From the NCBI GenBank assembly GCA_024403215.1, contig JAKSSJ010000029.1:1-13629 (forward strand): a DNA stretch of 13,629 nt, given 5' to 3'. Below, piece by piece: positions 1-7,182 of the stretch; the first letter of the stretch is position 1, and each line of letters starts with the position of its first letter. The notes under the pieces are model-generated. The model was given only the letters and a program-made list of their open reading frames with translations. It was not told the origin of the DNA and ran no database searches. The DNA is from Clostridia bacterium (GTDB lineage: Bacteria; Bacillota; Clostridia; Peptostreptococcales; Anaerovoracaceae). A program made the translations under genes and the position numbers.

Positions 1-845
1 CTCCAACCTAGTAGCTTTACTCGTTCTGTAAGGTTAAGACTGTCAATTAGGTTTTGCAGTTCTCCTTTTAATGGTCCCTGGCCGGCTATTACGTAGTAAT
101 AATTCTTTGCCATGCCTTCTGGGGTTTTCATTAATTCAGCCAAAGCTTTTATCACAATCTGATGGTTCTTGTTTTCATTAAGTTCACCAACTGATAACAG
201 AAGGAATGCATCTTCTGGAACACCTAGTTCCTTGCGCTTTGCTGCTTTATCTACAACAGTATTGGCAAACTTATCTACATCTATTCCAACGCCTGGAACA
301 TATTCAACCTTGCAGCCTTCAAACTGTTTGTTCTTTCCAAGCCCTTCAAATTTGTTTTTTGCTAGATTGTAGTCTTCTTTGTTAATGGTGATTAACACAT
401 CAGTCCATTTAGCACAAAGTTTCTCTATTGGATAGAATATTATCCAGTTCTTCCTTGGAGCGCCTTTATAAAAATGAAACCCATGCGCCGTATAAAACAC
501 GCGCAGTGGGCTTTTGGTATTTATTCTTTGTTTTCTTAATTTCTTGCATGCTATCCTTGTGCAAACAGATGCAATTGGAGTATGGCAATGAACTATGTCA
601 TACTCATTTTCTTTAACAAGTTTCTTGATTTGTTTGATACACTTAATGTTACCTATACTTAAAATAGACCTTGAGCAATCGATGTGTGTGGATTTCAAGC
701 CCAACTCTTTAACATCTTGGGGATAATCCCACTCCGTTTCATTCGATGCCAATTCTACAATATTTCCATCATCAACTAATTCTTTAAAAAACGATTTAAA
801 GAATGTCATTGTTGCTCCTACTGTTGTTACATATAGAATCTTCAT
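1..845 (-). CDS. Glycosyltransferase family 4 (GT-B fold), 3' end outside window
   Basis: The first 281 codons of a GT4 glycosyltransferase are open without a stop to the window edge; by family length roughly 100 residues are missing. It starts at the ATG at 843-845, four bases after the HAD gene stop. Visible features are an N-terminal Rossmann strand (MKILYVTTVG), the segment VHCHTP at about 85-90, the TAHGFHFYKG segment at about 119-128, the inter-domain VPGVGIDVDKF at 183-193, and the start of the donor-binding domain (LLSVGELNENKNHQ, 216-229; AGQGP, 254-258). The THGFHFYKGAP-type segment is typical of exopolysaccharide transferases of the EpsD group. The EX7E motif would lie beyond the edge. 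As the last visible gene of the operon it probably adds a sugar to the undecaprenyl-diphospho-sugar primer in the cytoplasm. No clear ribosome binding site is seen, so translation is probably coupled. Family is sure; donor and acceptor are unknown. Confidence 0.88.
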   Translation of the reverse strand, partial: MKILYVTTVGATMTFFKSFFKELVDDGNIVELASNETEWDYPQDVKELGLKSTHIDCSRSILSIGNIKCIKQIKKLVKENEYDIVHCHTPIASVCTRIACKKLRKQRINTKSPLRVFYTAHGFHFYKGAPRKNWIIFYPIEKLCAKWTDVLITINKEDYNLAKNKFEGLGKNKQFEGCKVEYVPGVGIDVDKFANTVVDKAAKRKELGVPEDAFLLLSVGELNENKNHQIVIKALAELMKTPEGMAKNYYYVIAGQGPLKGELQNLIDSLNLTERVKLLGW

Positions 846-849
846 CTAA

Positions 850-1473
850 CTATCTATACAACCCATCTACGTTATTTACGTGTATTGCGCGTATGCCTAA
901 AGTTTCTGGAGCAATAAAGTCCTTGCTCTTGTTGTCCCCTATATACGCCATCTTGGCATACGGCACGTTAAAGTATTCCTGCATCATTTCATATGCTTTA
1001 GGATTTGGTTTTCTAAACTGAATGCCTAGAGAATCTGTAATGATAATTTTATCTACAAAAGATTGAAGCTTTAATGCATCGATCTTTGCTTGCTGCGCTT
1101 CTACTCTGCCATCGGTTATAACCCCTAGCTTTTTGCCCTGGGCACGCAGAACTTTAAGACACTCTTCTGCACCACTTACAAACTTGGTACCAGGCTTATG
1201 GTTTCTATAACTATCAAGCATAAGCTTAAGATTATCTTCTGTAAAAAGTCCTTCTTCGTTTAGAACTTTATCAAATGGTCTTTCTTTGTTTGTAAAAGCT
1301 GAAAATAGCTTTGCATAGCAATCACTGATTTGAGGGAAGGCTTTAGCTACTGCCTCAAATCCGGATTTAACATAATCTATTTCATTAGCAAGGGTATCGT
1401 CCAAATCAAAGATTACAACATCTATGTCCTGCAAATATTCTATGCATTCTTGTATATTGTTAATCTCTATCAT
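850..1473 (-). CDS. HAD-superfamily hydrolase (phosphatase-like)
   Basis: This 207-residue protein carries all four haloacid dehalogenase motifs. Motif I is FDLDDT with nucleophile D23 and D25. Motif II is ITDGR at 119-123, with T120. Motif III is K155 in FRKPNP. Motif IV is GDNKSKD at 178-184, with D179 and D184. Residues ~30-95 between motif I and II form a helical C1-type cap. Family knowledge suggests a Mg2+-dependent small-molecule phosphatase. Its ATG overlaps the stop of the ATP-grasp gene in the sequence ATGA, so the two are probably translationally coupled and act on the same route. I infer it dephosphorylates an intermediate of the glycan or of the molecule handled by the ATP-grasp enzyme; the substrate cannot be read from the sequence. 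Confidence 0.88.
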   Translation of the reverse strand: MIEINNIQECIEYLQDIDVVIFDLDDTLANEIDYVKSGFEAVAKAFPQISDCYAKLFSAFTNKERPFDKVLNEEGLFTEDNLKLMLDSYRNHKPGTKFVSGAEECLKVLRAQGKKLGVITDGRVEAQQAKIDALKLQSFVDKIIITDSLGIQFRKPNPKAYEMMQEYFNVPYAKMAYIGDNKSKDFIAPETLGIRAIHVNNVDGLYR

Positions 1474-2417
1474 TTTACTTTTACTGCTTGATCAAATCTT
1501 GAATATACAGCACCGTCTTCTGCTGCACCATCTTCATAAGACAACTTCTCTCCCGCAACAAGCCTTAGCAATGCTTTTGGACTATTTGCTCCGGCCTTAA
1601 TGGATAAAGGAGCTCCGCCACCATAGCGCGGATTAATTTCGATATAGTGATCATTTCCTTCTGCATCACGTATTAATTGCACTGTTATTGCACCAACAGG
1701 TCTAAAGTCTGCAAGAAGGACTTTCATTTCGTTTATAATCTTCTGGTCCTGGACTATTTGTGTTTTTAAGACTTCCCCAGATCTTACAGCAAGTCTAATT
1801 CTTGGAGTAATATAAATTGGATTGCCCTCATAATCACAAAATGCATCTACTGTGTATTCCGTACCTTCAACGCAAGGCTGAATGATATAGTCTGGTACAA
1901 CCTGTGCAAATGCATCAAGCTCTGTTTGTGATTTTAGCTTGTATGCAGAAATGCTGCTACTTCCATCAAGTGGCTTGATAAATGCTGGGAAGCCTAGGTT
2001 GTAGCTTTTTGCATCATCAAAGGTTTTTGGAGAAGAAAGTCCCAGGCCTTCACGGTATTCTGCTGTTAACCTCTTGTCCCTGCAAATCTTTATCTTATCT
2101 TCTGCGGATATAAACACTTTGGTACCAATTTCATCAAAGCATATACTATGCGCTGATAAGGTTAAAAGATCTGTATCAATTGTTGGGATAAGAGCCTCGA
2201 CCTTTTCCTCTTTGCATATTCTAAGAAGTTCAGAGATATAGTTGTTTTCTTTTATCTTTGGAACCTGTACTTTTTTATCGCAAAAATATAAAGCAGGTGC
2301 ATCTAGAACACTATCTGCACCTATAACATTTAAATCAATATTTAATTCGCTAGCAGCGGCTTTAAAGCACTGAACAAGCTCAACCCTTCTGCCTACACAA
2401 GTAAAAAGAATATTCAT
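1470..2417 (-). CDS. ATP-grasp ligase, CarB/PylC-like, in a glycan operon
   Basis: A 315-residue ATP-grasp protein. The N-terminal pre-ATP-grasp Rossmann part (residues 1-~110) begins MNILFTCVGRRVELV and contains the PTIDTDLLTLS segment at 78-88. The ATP-grasp core follows, with nucleotide-binding K148 in FIKPLDG, a Gly/Ser-rich loop at ~151-155, E184-G185 before the central strand, and the metal-binding YIEINPRYGGG segment at 258-268 (E260, N262, R264). These enzymes form an acyl-phosphate and join a carboxylate to an amine or similar nucleophile. Proteins of this shape occur in capsule and exopolysaccharide clusters, where their reaction is mostly unproven. The start lies four bases after the phosphoglycosyltransferase stop; the gene overlaps the HAD gene by four bases. 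A reasonable inference is that it attaches an amino acid or other acid to a sugar, perhaps the amino sugar made by the upstream aminotransferase. It is not a true carbamoyl-phosphate synthase subunit, being far too short. Confidence 0.88.
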   Translation of the reverse strand: MNILFTCVGRRVELVQCFKAAASELNIDLNVIGADSVLDAPALYFCDKKVQVPKIKENNYISELLRICKEEKVEALIPTIDTDLLTLSAHSICFDEIGTKVFISAEDKIKICRDKRLTAEYREGLGLSSPKTFDDAKSYNLGFPAFIKPLDGSSSISAYKLKSQTELDAFAQVVPDYIIQPCVEGTEYTVDAFCDYEGNPIYITPRIRLAVRSGEVLKTQIVQDQKIINEMKVLLADFRPVGAITVQLIRDAEGNDHYIEINPRYGGGAPLSIKAGANSPKALLRLVAGEKLSYEDGAAEDGAVYSRFDQAVKVK

Positions 2418-2421
2418 GCTT

Positions 2422-3060
2422 CTACTTTTCCGTTCCCATAAATTCTTCCATTGTTGCGGATGTGTCGGAACTGATGCCTTCTTTTTTTAGTACTGCACCT
2501 ATTGTTCCAAAGAATACCTTGCAGTCCATGGCAAAGGATTCTTTTTCTACATACTCAACGTCTAACTTAAATTTCTCTTCCCAAGAGATTGCATTGCGGC
2601 CATTTATCTGGGCCCAGCCTGTTAGGCCTGGTCTTACGTTGTGGCGCTTTCTTTGCTCTTCTGTATATCTTGGAATGTATTGCACCAGTAGTGGCCGTGG
2701 GCCTACTATGGACATGTCGCCTTTGAATATGTTCCATAGCTCTGGAAGTTCGTCCAAAGATGTTGCTCTTAGTTTTTTGCCAAAGGATGGGAGGCGGTCT
2801 TCGTCTGGAAGAAGATTTCCGTTTGCATCCTTTGCATCTGTCATGGATCTAAACTTGTAGAGCTTGAAGATTTTTTCTTCTCCTGTTTTTTTGTCTATTC
2901 TTCCAGGGCGCTCCTGGGAGAAGATTACTGGACTACCTAATTTACTTTTTACCATCAGGGCTAGTATGCCCATTGGGATGGCAAGGATAATTAAAGCAAT
3001 GCCAGACAGGATAATATCTAACAATCTTTTTATATATTTGTCGTAAAAACTAGAATGCAT
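2422..3060 (-). CDS. Polyprenyl-phosphate sugar phosphotransferase (PglC-like)
   Basis: A 212-residue small phosphoglycosyltransferase of the bacterial sugar transferase family (PF02397). It moves a sugar-1-phosphate from a UDP-sugar to undecaprenyl phosphate at the inner membrane face, the first membrane step of glycan assembly. Residues ~12-38 form one hydrophobic segment with a central proline (LAIPMG), as in the re-entrant helix of monotopic PglC. KLYKFRSM is at 66-73. The catalytic Asp-Glu pair is D103-E104 in SLDELPELWN, followed by SIVGPRPL (117-124) and RPGLTGWAQINGRN (143-156). The size matches the PglC subfamily and lacks the extra N-terminal membrane domain of WbaP. The gene begins 11 bases before the end of the aminotransferase gene. 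Pairing with a PglE-like enzyme suggests a bacillosamine-type substrate; this is inference, and the symbol is left blank because sugar specificity is not proven. Confidence 0.93.
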   Translation of the reverse strand: MHSSFYDKYIKRLLDIILSGIALIILAIPMGILALMVKSKLGSPVIFSQERPGRIDKKTGEEKIFKLYKFRSMTDAKDANGNLLPDEDRLPSFGKKLRATSLDELPELWNIFKGDMSIVGPRPLLVQYIPRYTEEQRKRHNVRPGLTGWAQINGRNAISWEEKFKLDVEYVEKESFAMDCKVFFGTIGAVLKKEGISSDTSATMEEFMGTEK

Positions 3061-4240
3061 TCTTGATTGTATCTACGATAAGCTGCATGTCTTCTTCTGT
3101 GTTCTTGATGTCTGACGGGAGGCAGATTCCTCTTGCAAAGACATCGTCGCCTACTTTATCTCCAAGGCTTACAAATGGTGCCTTTTTGTAAAGTGGCTGA
3201 AGGTGCATTGGTTTCCAAATTGGTCTTGAGTCAATGTTTTTATCTGCCAAAAGCTTTGCAAGCTTTTCTGGCGTAGCAATTTTCATTGCGTCTTTATTGA
3301 TTGTAAGACAAGACAGCCAGAAGTTTGGTGTATCGCCTTCTTTGTATGGATTCATTTCTACTGGAAGGTTTTTAAATGCCTCCTTGTAGTAGTTATAGAT
3401 CCACTCCTTCTTTTTTCTATGCTCTTCAATGTATGGCAGCTGGCCAAGGCCAACGCCTGCAATGATGTTGCTCATGCGGTAGTTATAGCCTACTTCTGAA
3501 TGCTCGTACCATGCTGCATCATCTCTTGCCTGGGTAGACCAGAATCTTGCCTTCAAAACTGCATCGGCATCATCTGATAAGAGCATTCCGCCGCCAGATG
3601 TGGTTATTATCTTATTTCCGTTAAATGAGATTGCGTTGTATTTTCCAAAGGTTCCTGTGTTTCTCTTTGTGCCATCGGACATTCTAACTGATGCACCAAG
3701 TGATTCTGCTGCATCCTCAATTAGAATTGCATTGTGGGCTTTTGCAATCTTTTGTATTTCTTCGAGTTGTGATGGGGTTCCGTAAAGATTGGCTACAAGT
3801 ACTATCTTTGCCTGTGGATATTGTTTGAAGGCTTCTTCTAGTGCTTCTGGATTCATGTTCCATGTAGTTCTTTCAGACTCAATAAAGACATGTTTTCCGC
3901 CTTCATATGCAACTGGGTTTACTGTTGCGGCAAAGGTCATATCAGAGCAAAGTACTACTGGGAGCTCTTTGCCTTGTTCTCTTAGCATTTCTCCTACTGT
4001 CTGGGCACCTTTATTGTCCCCGTAGAGTTCTTTGAATGCCAATTTTGTAGCCAAATGAAGTGCGGCAGTGCCAGATGTAAGGGCTGCTGCATATTTTGTG
4101 CCTACAAATTCTGCCATTTGTCTTTCAAACTCGTCCACGTTTTTGCCTAGTGGCGCTATCCAGTTTGTATCAAAGGCTTCTTTTATGTATTTTTGTTCTT
4201 CGCCATGCATTGTTGGCGATGACAAGTAGATTTTTTTCAT
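3050..4240 (-). CDS. PLP-dependent sugar aminotransferase (DegT/DnrJ/EryC1/StrS; PglE-like)
   Basis: A 396-residue sugar aminotransferase. It opens with YLSSPTMHGEEQKYI, followed by NWIAPLG (26-32). It has the cofactor phosphate segment TSGTAALHLA (55-64), EDAAESLG (175-182, D176 facing the PLP ring nitrogen), and the catalytic lysine K210 in SFNGNKIITTSGGGML. RFWSTQARD (232-240), GYNYRMSN (251-258), RPIWKPMH (339-346) and GICLPS (371-376) complete the pattern. From memory these stretches resemble Campylobacter PglE closely, which aminates UDP-4-keto-6-deoxy-GlcNAc on the way to bacillosamine. Residues ~69-93 form an insertion relative to that enzyme. The ATG at 4238-4240 is preceded by a GGGG ribosome site and a possible promoter, so this is probably the first gene of the operon. 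The matching 4,6-dehydratase and acetyltransferase genes are not in the window. Exact sugar is inferred. Confidence 0.92.
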   Translation of the reverse strand: MKKIYLSSPTMHGEEQKYIKEAFDTNWIAPLGKNVDEFERQMAEFVGTKYAAALTSGTAALHLATKLAFKELYGDNKGAQTVGEMLREQGKELPVVLCSDMTFAATVNPVAYEGGKHVFIESERTTWNMNPEALEEAFKQYPQAKIVLVANLYGTPSQLEEIQKIAKAHNAILIEDAAESLGASVRMSDGTKRNTGTFGKYNAISFNGNKIITTSGGGMLLSDDADAVLKARFWSTQARDDAAWYEHSEVGYNYRMSNIIAGVGLGQLPYIEEHRKKKEWIYNYYKEAFKNLPVEMNPYKEGDTPNFWLSCLTINKDAMKIATPEKLAKLLADKNIDSRPIWKPMHLQPLYKKAPFVSLGDKVGDDVFARGICLPSDIKNTEEDMQLIVDTIKNAF

Positions 4241-4267
4241 AGATTACCCCACAATAAATCAACTTAT

Positions 4268-4296
4268 ATTATACAATGTATAGTAACAATATGCAA
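4268..4296 (-). promoter_or_regulatory. Candidate sigma-A promoter of the glycan operon
   Basis: Read on the minus strand, a perfect TATAAT (-10) lies at 4268-4273. A weak TTGCAT -35 (three of six matches) lies at 4291-4296, with a 17-base spacer. It sits about 28 bases upstream of the aminotransferase start and just downstream of two terminator-like hairpins, which fits an independent start of transcription. The -10 is convincing, the -35 is poor. Confidence 0.5.
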
Positions 4297-4341
4297 GAAA
4301 ATAAGGGGCCGGGCCGCCCTGCCGGGCGGCCCCACGGCCCC
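4297..4341 (-). terminator. Very G+C-rich hairpin, probable second terminator
   Basis: The outer stem pairs 4305-4311 (GGGGCCG on the plus strand) with 4335-4341. The inner stem pairs 4312-4319 with 4324-4331 around a four-base loop (4320-4323), and a three-base bulge lies at 4332-4334. That gives 15 base pairs, and 35 of the 37 bases are G or C. On the minus strand it is followed by a T-rich stretch (TTATTTTC, 4297-4304). It lies just after the peptidase gene terminator and just before the glycan operon promoter, so it may insulate the two operons. Such a G+C island is odd in this A+T-rich DNA and could also be a copy of an intergenic repeat family. Confidence 0.6.
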
Positions 4342-4350
4342 AATGTTGGC

Positions 4351-4380
4351 ATAATAAAAGCCCTAGGCAAAGCCTAGAGC
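4351..4380 (-). terminator. Rho-independent terminator of the transporter-peptidase operon
   Basis: A nine-base-pair stem (4372-4380 with 4360-4368, one G-T wobble) closes a three-base loop (4369-4371) and is followed on the minus strand by TTTTATTAT. The upstream arm contains the TAG stop codon of the M20 peptidase gene (4374-4376), so the terminator overlaps the end of the coding region. Confidence 0.85.
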
Positions 4381-5546
4381 TTCATTAGAATCTTGTAGGA
4401 CTGCACGGCTGGGGCGAGGGCGCTTAGGTCCACGTTTTCGTTGATGCTGTGGACACTGTCTTCCTGCTCCCTGGTGCATATCATTGGGGTAAATCTGTAT
4501 ACATCCTTACAGATACTTGTAAAGTAGTTTGAATCTGTGGCTCCTAGCATTAGGAATGGCTCAATTTTGGCTTCCGGGTAGACGTCCTTTATGGACTTTA
4601 CTATCTTGTCAAATACTGGGCCGGATGTTGCGGAGATTGGAGATTCAAGGCCGTCAAAAAGGACGTTTACCTCAACTCCGTACTTTTCTGCCAGCTTTGT
4701 TACATTTTCAATACTGCTTTTTGTTCCCTGGTGGTGGCTGCATCTCATGCTGCAGATAACCGATGCCCTTGTTGGGAGGACGTTTCTTGCATCTGAGCCT
4801 TTGGCCATGGTAAATGCAATTGTGGTCTTTTCCATCTCACCTGTTTCTTCTACGTACTTTTCTGGGAAAAGATCTTCTGCATCATCTACGGCTGCCATAA
4901 ATCTTCCCAGCTTTACAAGTGGAGAATTCTTTGGTGGCTTGCTTGCGTGGCCGCCTTTTGAGCTTGCAACAAATTCAAGCTCAACTACTGCTTTTTCTGC
5001 AACTCCAATTTGTGCAACAAGGCCGCCTTCTTCTTTCATAATCTTGCCGCCTTCGTCGTAAACAAATTCAAGGTCTACGCCTCTTTCTTTTAGAAGGGCT
5101 GCAATCTTTCTTGCGCCGCCTCCAGAAACCTCTTCGTTGCATGCAGATTCAAAATATATATCGTGCTCTGGGATAAAGCCCTCGCTGGCCAGCTCTTCTG
5201 CAGCCTGCAGCATTATAAACAAGCCGCCCTTGGTGTCTTGGGTGCCTCTGCCCCAAAGCTTTCCTTCTGCAATCTCGCCGGAGAATGGTGGGTACTTCCA
5301 ATCGCCGCTTGCTTCTACAACGTCCATATGGTTCATAAATAGCGTAGGCTTTTTGCTTTTTCCGCTGCCTGGCCATTTTAAAAGCATGCTGCCATCAATA
5401 TTTTCATATTCACATTTTGCAAAGATGTTTGGAAAAAGTTCTTTAAGTAAATCATGCATTTTCAAAAACTTTGTAAGGTCTGTCTGATCTACTTTAGAGA
5501 TTGTTTCCTGCTGTATCATCCTTGCTAGTTTTTCTTCGTAAGTCAT
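4374..5546 (-). CDS. M20-family metallopeptidase / deacylase (ArgE-DapE-CPG2 type)
   Basis: A 390-residue cytoplasmic two-zinc hydrolase. Metal and catalytic positions are visible: H73 and D75 in NHMDVV, the bridging D104 in WGRGTQDTKGG, general base E138 with ligand E139 in CNEEVSGGG, D164 in VYDEGG, and H366 in SVHSINE near the C-terminus. H200 in KGGHASKPP lies in the inserted dimerisation domain (about 185-300). No signal peptide. The family cleaves N-acyl amino acids, dipeptides or amidohydrolase substrates; the exact substrate cannot be told from motifs. An AAGGAG site with a six-base spacer precedes the ATG, only nine bases after the ABC ATPase stop, so it is the last gene of the transporter operon. 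I infer that it processes the imported compound, for example an N-acylated amino acid or a dipeptide. Confidence 0.92.
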   Translation of the reverse strand: MTYEEKLARMIQQETISKVDQTDLTKFLKMHDLLKELFPNIFAKCEYENIDGSMLLKWPGSGKSKKPTLFMNHMDVVEASGDWKYPPFSGEIAEGKLWGRGTQDTKGGLFIMLQAAEELASEGFIPEHDIYFESACNEEVSGGGARKIAALLKERGVDLEFVYDEGGKIMKEEGGLVAQIGVAEKAVVELEFVASSKGGHASKPPKNSPLVKLGRFMAAVDDAEDLFPEKYVEETGEMEKTTIAFTMAKGSDARNVLPTRASVICSMRCSHHQGTKSSIENVTKLAEKYGVEVNVLFDGLESPISATSGPVFDKIVKSIKDVYPEAKIEPFLMLGATDSNYFTSICKDVYRFTPMICTREQEDSVHSINENVDLSALAPAVQSYKILMKL

Positions 5547-5555
5547 TGCTGCTCC

Positions 5556-6326
5556 TTAGATTAAAACCTTGGATAGGAAATCTTTTAAACGCTCGCACTG
5601 CGGATGATTAAATATATCATCTGGAGTTCCTTCCTCCATCAGATGGCCATCTGCCATGAAGAGCACTCTATTGCCTACTTCTTTTGCAAAGCCCATCTCG
5701 TGTGTTACTACTACCATGGTCATGCCCTGCTGTGCGAGCTCCTTCATTACGTCTAATACCTCGCCTACCATTTCTGGATCTAGGGCCGATGTTGGCTCGT
5801 CAAAGAGCATTACGTCTGGTTCCATCATAAGGGCTCTTACGATTGCGATTCTTTGCTTTTGGCCGCCCGAGAGCTGGATTGGATAAGCATCTGCTCTATC
5901 TTCAAGGCCTACTCTTTGCAAAAGCTGCATTGCTTTTTCTTTTGCTTCCTCTTCAGTCATTCTCTTGAGTGTAACTGGAGCGAGCGTCATGTTTTCTAAT
6001 ATTGTTTTATGAGGGAAAAGATTAAAGTGTTGGAACACCATGCCCATCTTTTGGCGATGCTTATCAAGGTCTAGCTTTACCATCTTTCCATTTGGATCTG
6101 GAATTTTCTTTTTGGTAATGTCTACGCCTTCAAACATTATCTCGCCGCTTGTTGGTACTTCCATTAAATTTAAGGAACGAAGGAATGTGGACTTACCAGA
6201 GCCTGATGGTCCGATGATTACGGTTACATCGCCTCTTTTAATGTCTACGGTGATTCCGTCTAAAGCTTTAATCTCGCCTTTTTTATAATACTTCTTAAGA
6301 TCGTTTACACGAATCAAGTAACTCAT
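5556..6326 (-). CDS. Polar amino acid ABC transporter ATPase (GlnQ/HisP family)
   Basis: A 256-residue ABC ATPase complete in all motifs. Walker A is GPSGSGKS at 39-46, the Q-loop glutamine is Q99 in MVFQHFNLF, the signature is LSGGQ at 152-156, Walker B is VMLFDE at 172-177 with catalytic E177, the D-loop is SALD at 180-183, and the switch histidine is H209 in VTHEMGF. The FQHFNLFPH and THEMGFA stretches are characteristic of the polar amino acid uptake family. It forms a homodimer on the cytoplasmic face and powers the permease encoded just upstream, from whose stop it is separated by one base. Residues ~71-88, between strand 3 and the Q-loop, are a somewhat long charged insertion (KKKIPDPNGKMVKLDLDKH). 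The ribosome site lies inside the end of the permease gene. Confidence 0.96.
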   Translation of the reverse strand: MSYLIRVNDLKKYYKKGEIKALDGITVDIKRGDVTVIIGPSGSGKSTFLRSLNLMEVPTSGEIMFEGVDITKKKIPDPNGKMVKLDLDKHRQKMGMVFQHFNLFPHKTILENMTLAPVTLKRMTEEEAKEKAMQLLQRVGLEDRADAYPIQLSGGQKQRIAIVRALMMEPDVMLFDEPTSALDPEMVGEVLDVMKELAQQGMTMVVVTHEMGFAKEVGNRVLFMADGHLMEEGTPDDIFNHPQCERLKDFLSKVLI

Positions 6327-6327
6327 A

Positions 6328-7107
6328 TTATCTCTTATCCCCCTTACTCATCTTGCGCTCGAAGTGAGCGATTATCTTACTTGTTGGGAAAGTAAGGCAG
6401 AAATAAATTACTGCAGACATAATCAGTGGTTCTGCGATTGAATATGTAGATCCCTTTACTGCATTTACTGCGTACATGATGTCTTGTACACCAATTGTAT
6501 ATGTAATTGATGATTCCTTAATGATGGTTACAAATTCATTTGCTATTGCTGGCAGAATGTTTTTGATTGCCTGAGGAAGCACAATTAGCTTTAGTGTTTG
6601 CCATGATGACAAGCCAAGAGATCTTGATGCTTCTGTTTGTCCGCCATCAATTGATTGTATTCCGGAACGGATAATTTCTGAAAGATATGCACCCGAGTTT
6701 AATGCCAGCGCAACAACACCTGGGATAAATCTTTCAAATCTAATTCTTCCAACCAACATGAAGCGTGGAATGCTAAACGGCAGCACAGGAAAGATGATGT
6801 AGTAAATTACAAACAGCTGCACCAGCATTGGTGTGGCCCTTATAACCTCCACATAACATGTTGCAATAAATGATACTGGATTAAACTGCGACAGTGCTCC
6901 AATAAATCCTGTTTTCTGCGAGCCGTATTTATCTATTCCAAGTGCTCTAAATGGTTTAATATCTGAGAGTCTCATGATTGCAAGTATCATTGCCAGTATA
7001 AAGCCGAAGAATACGGTTAATGCTGATAACGACAGTGTGCAAATGAAACCATCAACAAACATTTTCCAAAACTTAAATGCTTTTAGAAAGCCTGCTTTTG
7101 AAATCAT
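6328..7107 (-). CDS. Polar amino acid ABC transporter permease (HisM/GlnP family)
   Basis: A 259-residue inner-membrane permease. Hydrophobic segments lie at about 19-46, 79-108, 128-147, 173-200 and 225-246, as in amino acid permeases of the BPD_transp_1 type. The cytoplasmic EAA loop that docks on the ATPase runs from E159 (EASRSLGLSSWQTLK) through VLPQAIKNILPAI (176-188). The family is usually about 215-240 residues. The extra length here is a loop of ~30 residues after the first membrane segment (about 48-78). The ATG has its own AGGAG site with a six-base spacer. No second permease gene is present, so the transporter is probably a homodimer of this subunit. A possible 18-codon ORF ends on its start codon. 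Confidence 0.95.
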   Translation of the reverse strand: MISKAGFLKAFKFWKMFVDGFICTLSLSALTVFFGFILAMILAIMRLSDIKPFRALGIDKYGSQKTGFIGALSQFNPVSFIATCYVEVIRATPMLVQLFVIYYIIFPVLPFSIPRFMLVGRIRFERFIPGVVALALNSGAYLSEIIRSGIQSIDGGQTEASRSLGLSSWQTLKLIVLPQAIKNILPAIANEFVTIIKESSITYTIGVQDIMYAVNAVKGSTYSIAEPLIMSAVIYFCLTFPTSKIIAHFERKMSKGDKR

Positions 7108-7160
7108 TGTGTTCTCCTATGGCGCATTTTTGCTGCACCCGGTGCCGGCACGTTGCTCAT
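7104..7160 (-). CDS. Possible 18-residue small ORF overlapping the permease start
   Basis: An ATG at 7158-7160 is preceded by AGGGGG (7167-7172) with a six-base spacer. It opens an 18-codon frame, MSNVPAPGAAKMRHRRTQ, whose TGA overlaps the permease ATG in an ATGA junction. The frame contains the permease's own AGGAG site. Layout and ribosome site look like a leader peptide or a translational coupling device, but the frame is too short for codon statistics and could be chance. The predicted peptide is basic at its C-terminal end and resembles no protein I recognise. Confidence 0.3.
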   Translation of the reverse strand: MSNVPAPGAAKMRHRRTQ

Positions 7161-7182
7161 GCTGCACCCCCTATAAACGCCC

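Noticed and set aside
1..845. Frameshifted or broken glycosyltransferase at the left edge.
   Set aside because: Translating the minus strand by hand from the ATG at 845 gives 281 uninterrupted codons with all N-terminal GT4 landmarks; it is cut only by the window edge.
1470..2417. Carbamoyl-phosphate synthase large subunit fragment.
   Set aside because: The protein is a complete single ATP-grasp unit with its own start and stop in a glycan operon; CarB is about three times longer and lies with carA and pyrimidine or arginine genes.
4591..5061. Plus-strand 156-codon frame opposite the M20 peptidase gene.
   Set aside because: It is a shadow of the peptidase, whose metal ligands are all in place; composition is that of antisense codons.
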